Below, piece by piece: positions 6,113 to 6,223 of a DNA stretch of 6,223 nucleotides. This stretch comes from Treponema sp. (GTDB taxonomy: Bacteria > Spirochaetota > Spirochaetia > Treponematales > Breznakiellaceae). The translations under genes and the position numbers were made by a program. Location of the stretch: assembly GCA_031277045.1 (NCBI GenBank), contig JAISLX010000021.1:1-6223 (forward strand), written 5' to 3'. The notes below the pieces were generated by a model. That model had not been told where the DNA came from, ran no database searches, and was given only the letters and a program-made list of their open reading frames with translations. Position 1 is the first letter of the stretch; every line of letters begins with the position of its first letter.

Positions 6113-6223
6113 ATGGCTGAACTTGAACAACTGCGGAACGTGCTGCACGTTATCCGCGCCTAGCTCTACCCGAACTATCTGGAGCATGGGGGCAAGTACA
6201 TTGCCCGTGTTAAGACCGGGAAG
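6113..6223 (+). pseudogene. Amber-interrupted 5' end of a conserved-looking gene (partial, runs off right edge)
   Basis: From ATG at 6113 the frame reads MAELEQLRNVLHVIRA, then TAG at 6161-6163, then LYPNYLEHGGKYIARVKTGK to the window edge in the same frame. Both halves look like one protein. The join (VIRA-x-LYPNYL) and the GGKYIAR segment resemble, from memory, the N-terminus of a Treponema family of putative HU-like or DUF4469-type DNA-binding proteins; I cannot verify this. A weak purine-rich GAG lies 5 nt before the ATG. The simplest reading is a gene disabled by a nonsense mutation. Alternatives are stop-codon read-through or recoding, a sequencing error, or a 16-residue peptide with the downstream resemblance fortuitous. 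Codon usage after the TAG looks like that before it. The remainder of the gene lies outside the window. Confidence 0.45.

Noticed and set aside
6107..6223. Alternative plus-strand frame from the ATG at 6108
   Set aside because: It stays open but encodes a Cys/Thr/Ser-rich peptide unlike a structured protein, whereas the overlapping frame from 6113 looks conserved on both sides of its TAG.

Overview
The window most resembles a GC-rich spirochaete chromosome. The best match I can suggest is the termite-gut Treponema group (T. primitia / T. azotonutricia and relatives). The main reason is a leftward gene cluster in the order atpE, DUF2764 gene, atpA, atpB, with no genes for V-type subunits C, F or G between them. 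I know this order from Treponema, Borrelia and Chlamydia V-type ATPase loci. The species assignment is inference; no rRNA or marker gene is present.

Layout. Positions 1-4202 (minus strand) hold the V-type ATPase operon: atpE (4202-3588), a DUF2764-family gene (3584-3000), atpA (3003-1258) and the first 397 codons of atpB (1192 to beyond the left edge). Gaps are 3 nt, a 4-nt ATGA overlap, and 65 nt containing a GC-rich hairpin. In this family atpD, atpI and atpK would be expected next, beyond position 1. Positions 4203-4381 form an intergenic gap with a candidate promoter for the ATPase operon and two small hairpins that may end the upstream transcript. Positions 5428-4382 (minus) encode an intact aldose 1-epimerase (galM-like).

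From 5429 rightward the character changes. About 680 bp carry no convincing gene. They contain an imperfect palindrome upstream of galM, a 139-bp block bounded by short inverted repeats and resembling a dispersed intergenic repeat, a tetranucleotide tract of 18 full CAAG units plus three bases, and a long-range inverted repeat around a small hairpin. At the right edge, a plus-strand reading frame begins at 6113. It has protein-like sequence but is broken by an in-frame TAG at its 17th codon, so it is a pseudogene, a recoded gene, or a sequence or assembly error.

Function. The four atp genes supply the catalytic head (A and B), a peripheral stalk subunit (E) and a conserved protein of unknown role (DUF2764) for a membrane ion pump or ATP synthase. 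The sugar epimerase is a separate cytoplasmic housekeeping enzyme. Nothing here is a clearly new system. The most notable features are the CAAG tract, the repeat-like block, the amber-interrupted reading frame, and the question of whether DUF2764 stands in for the missing C/d subunit.
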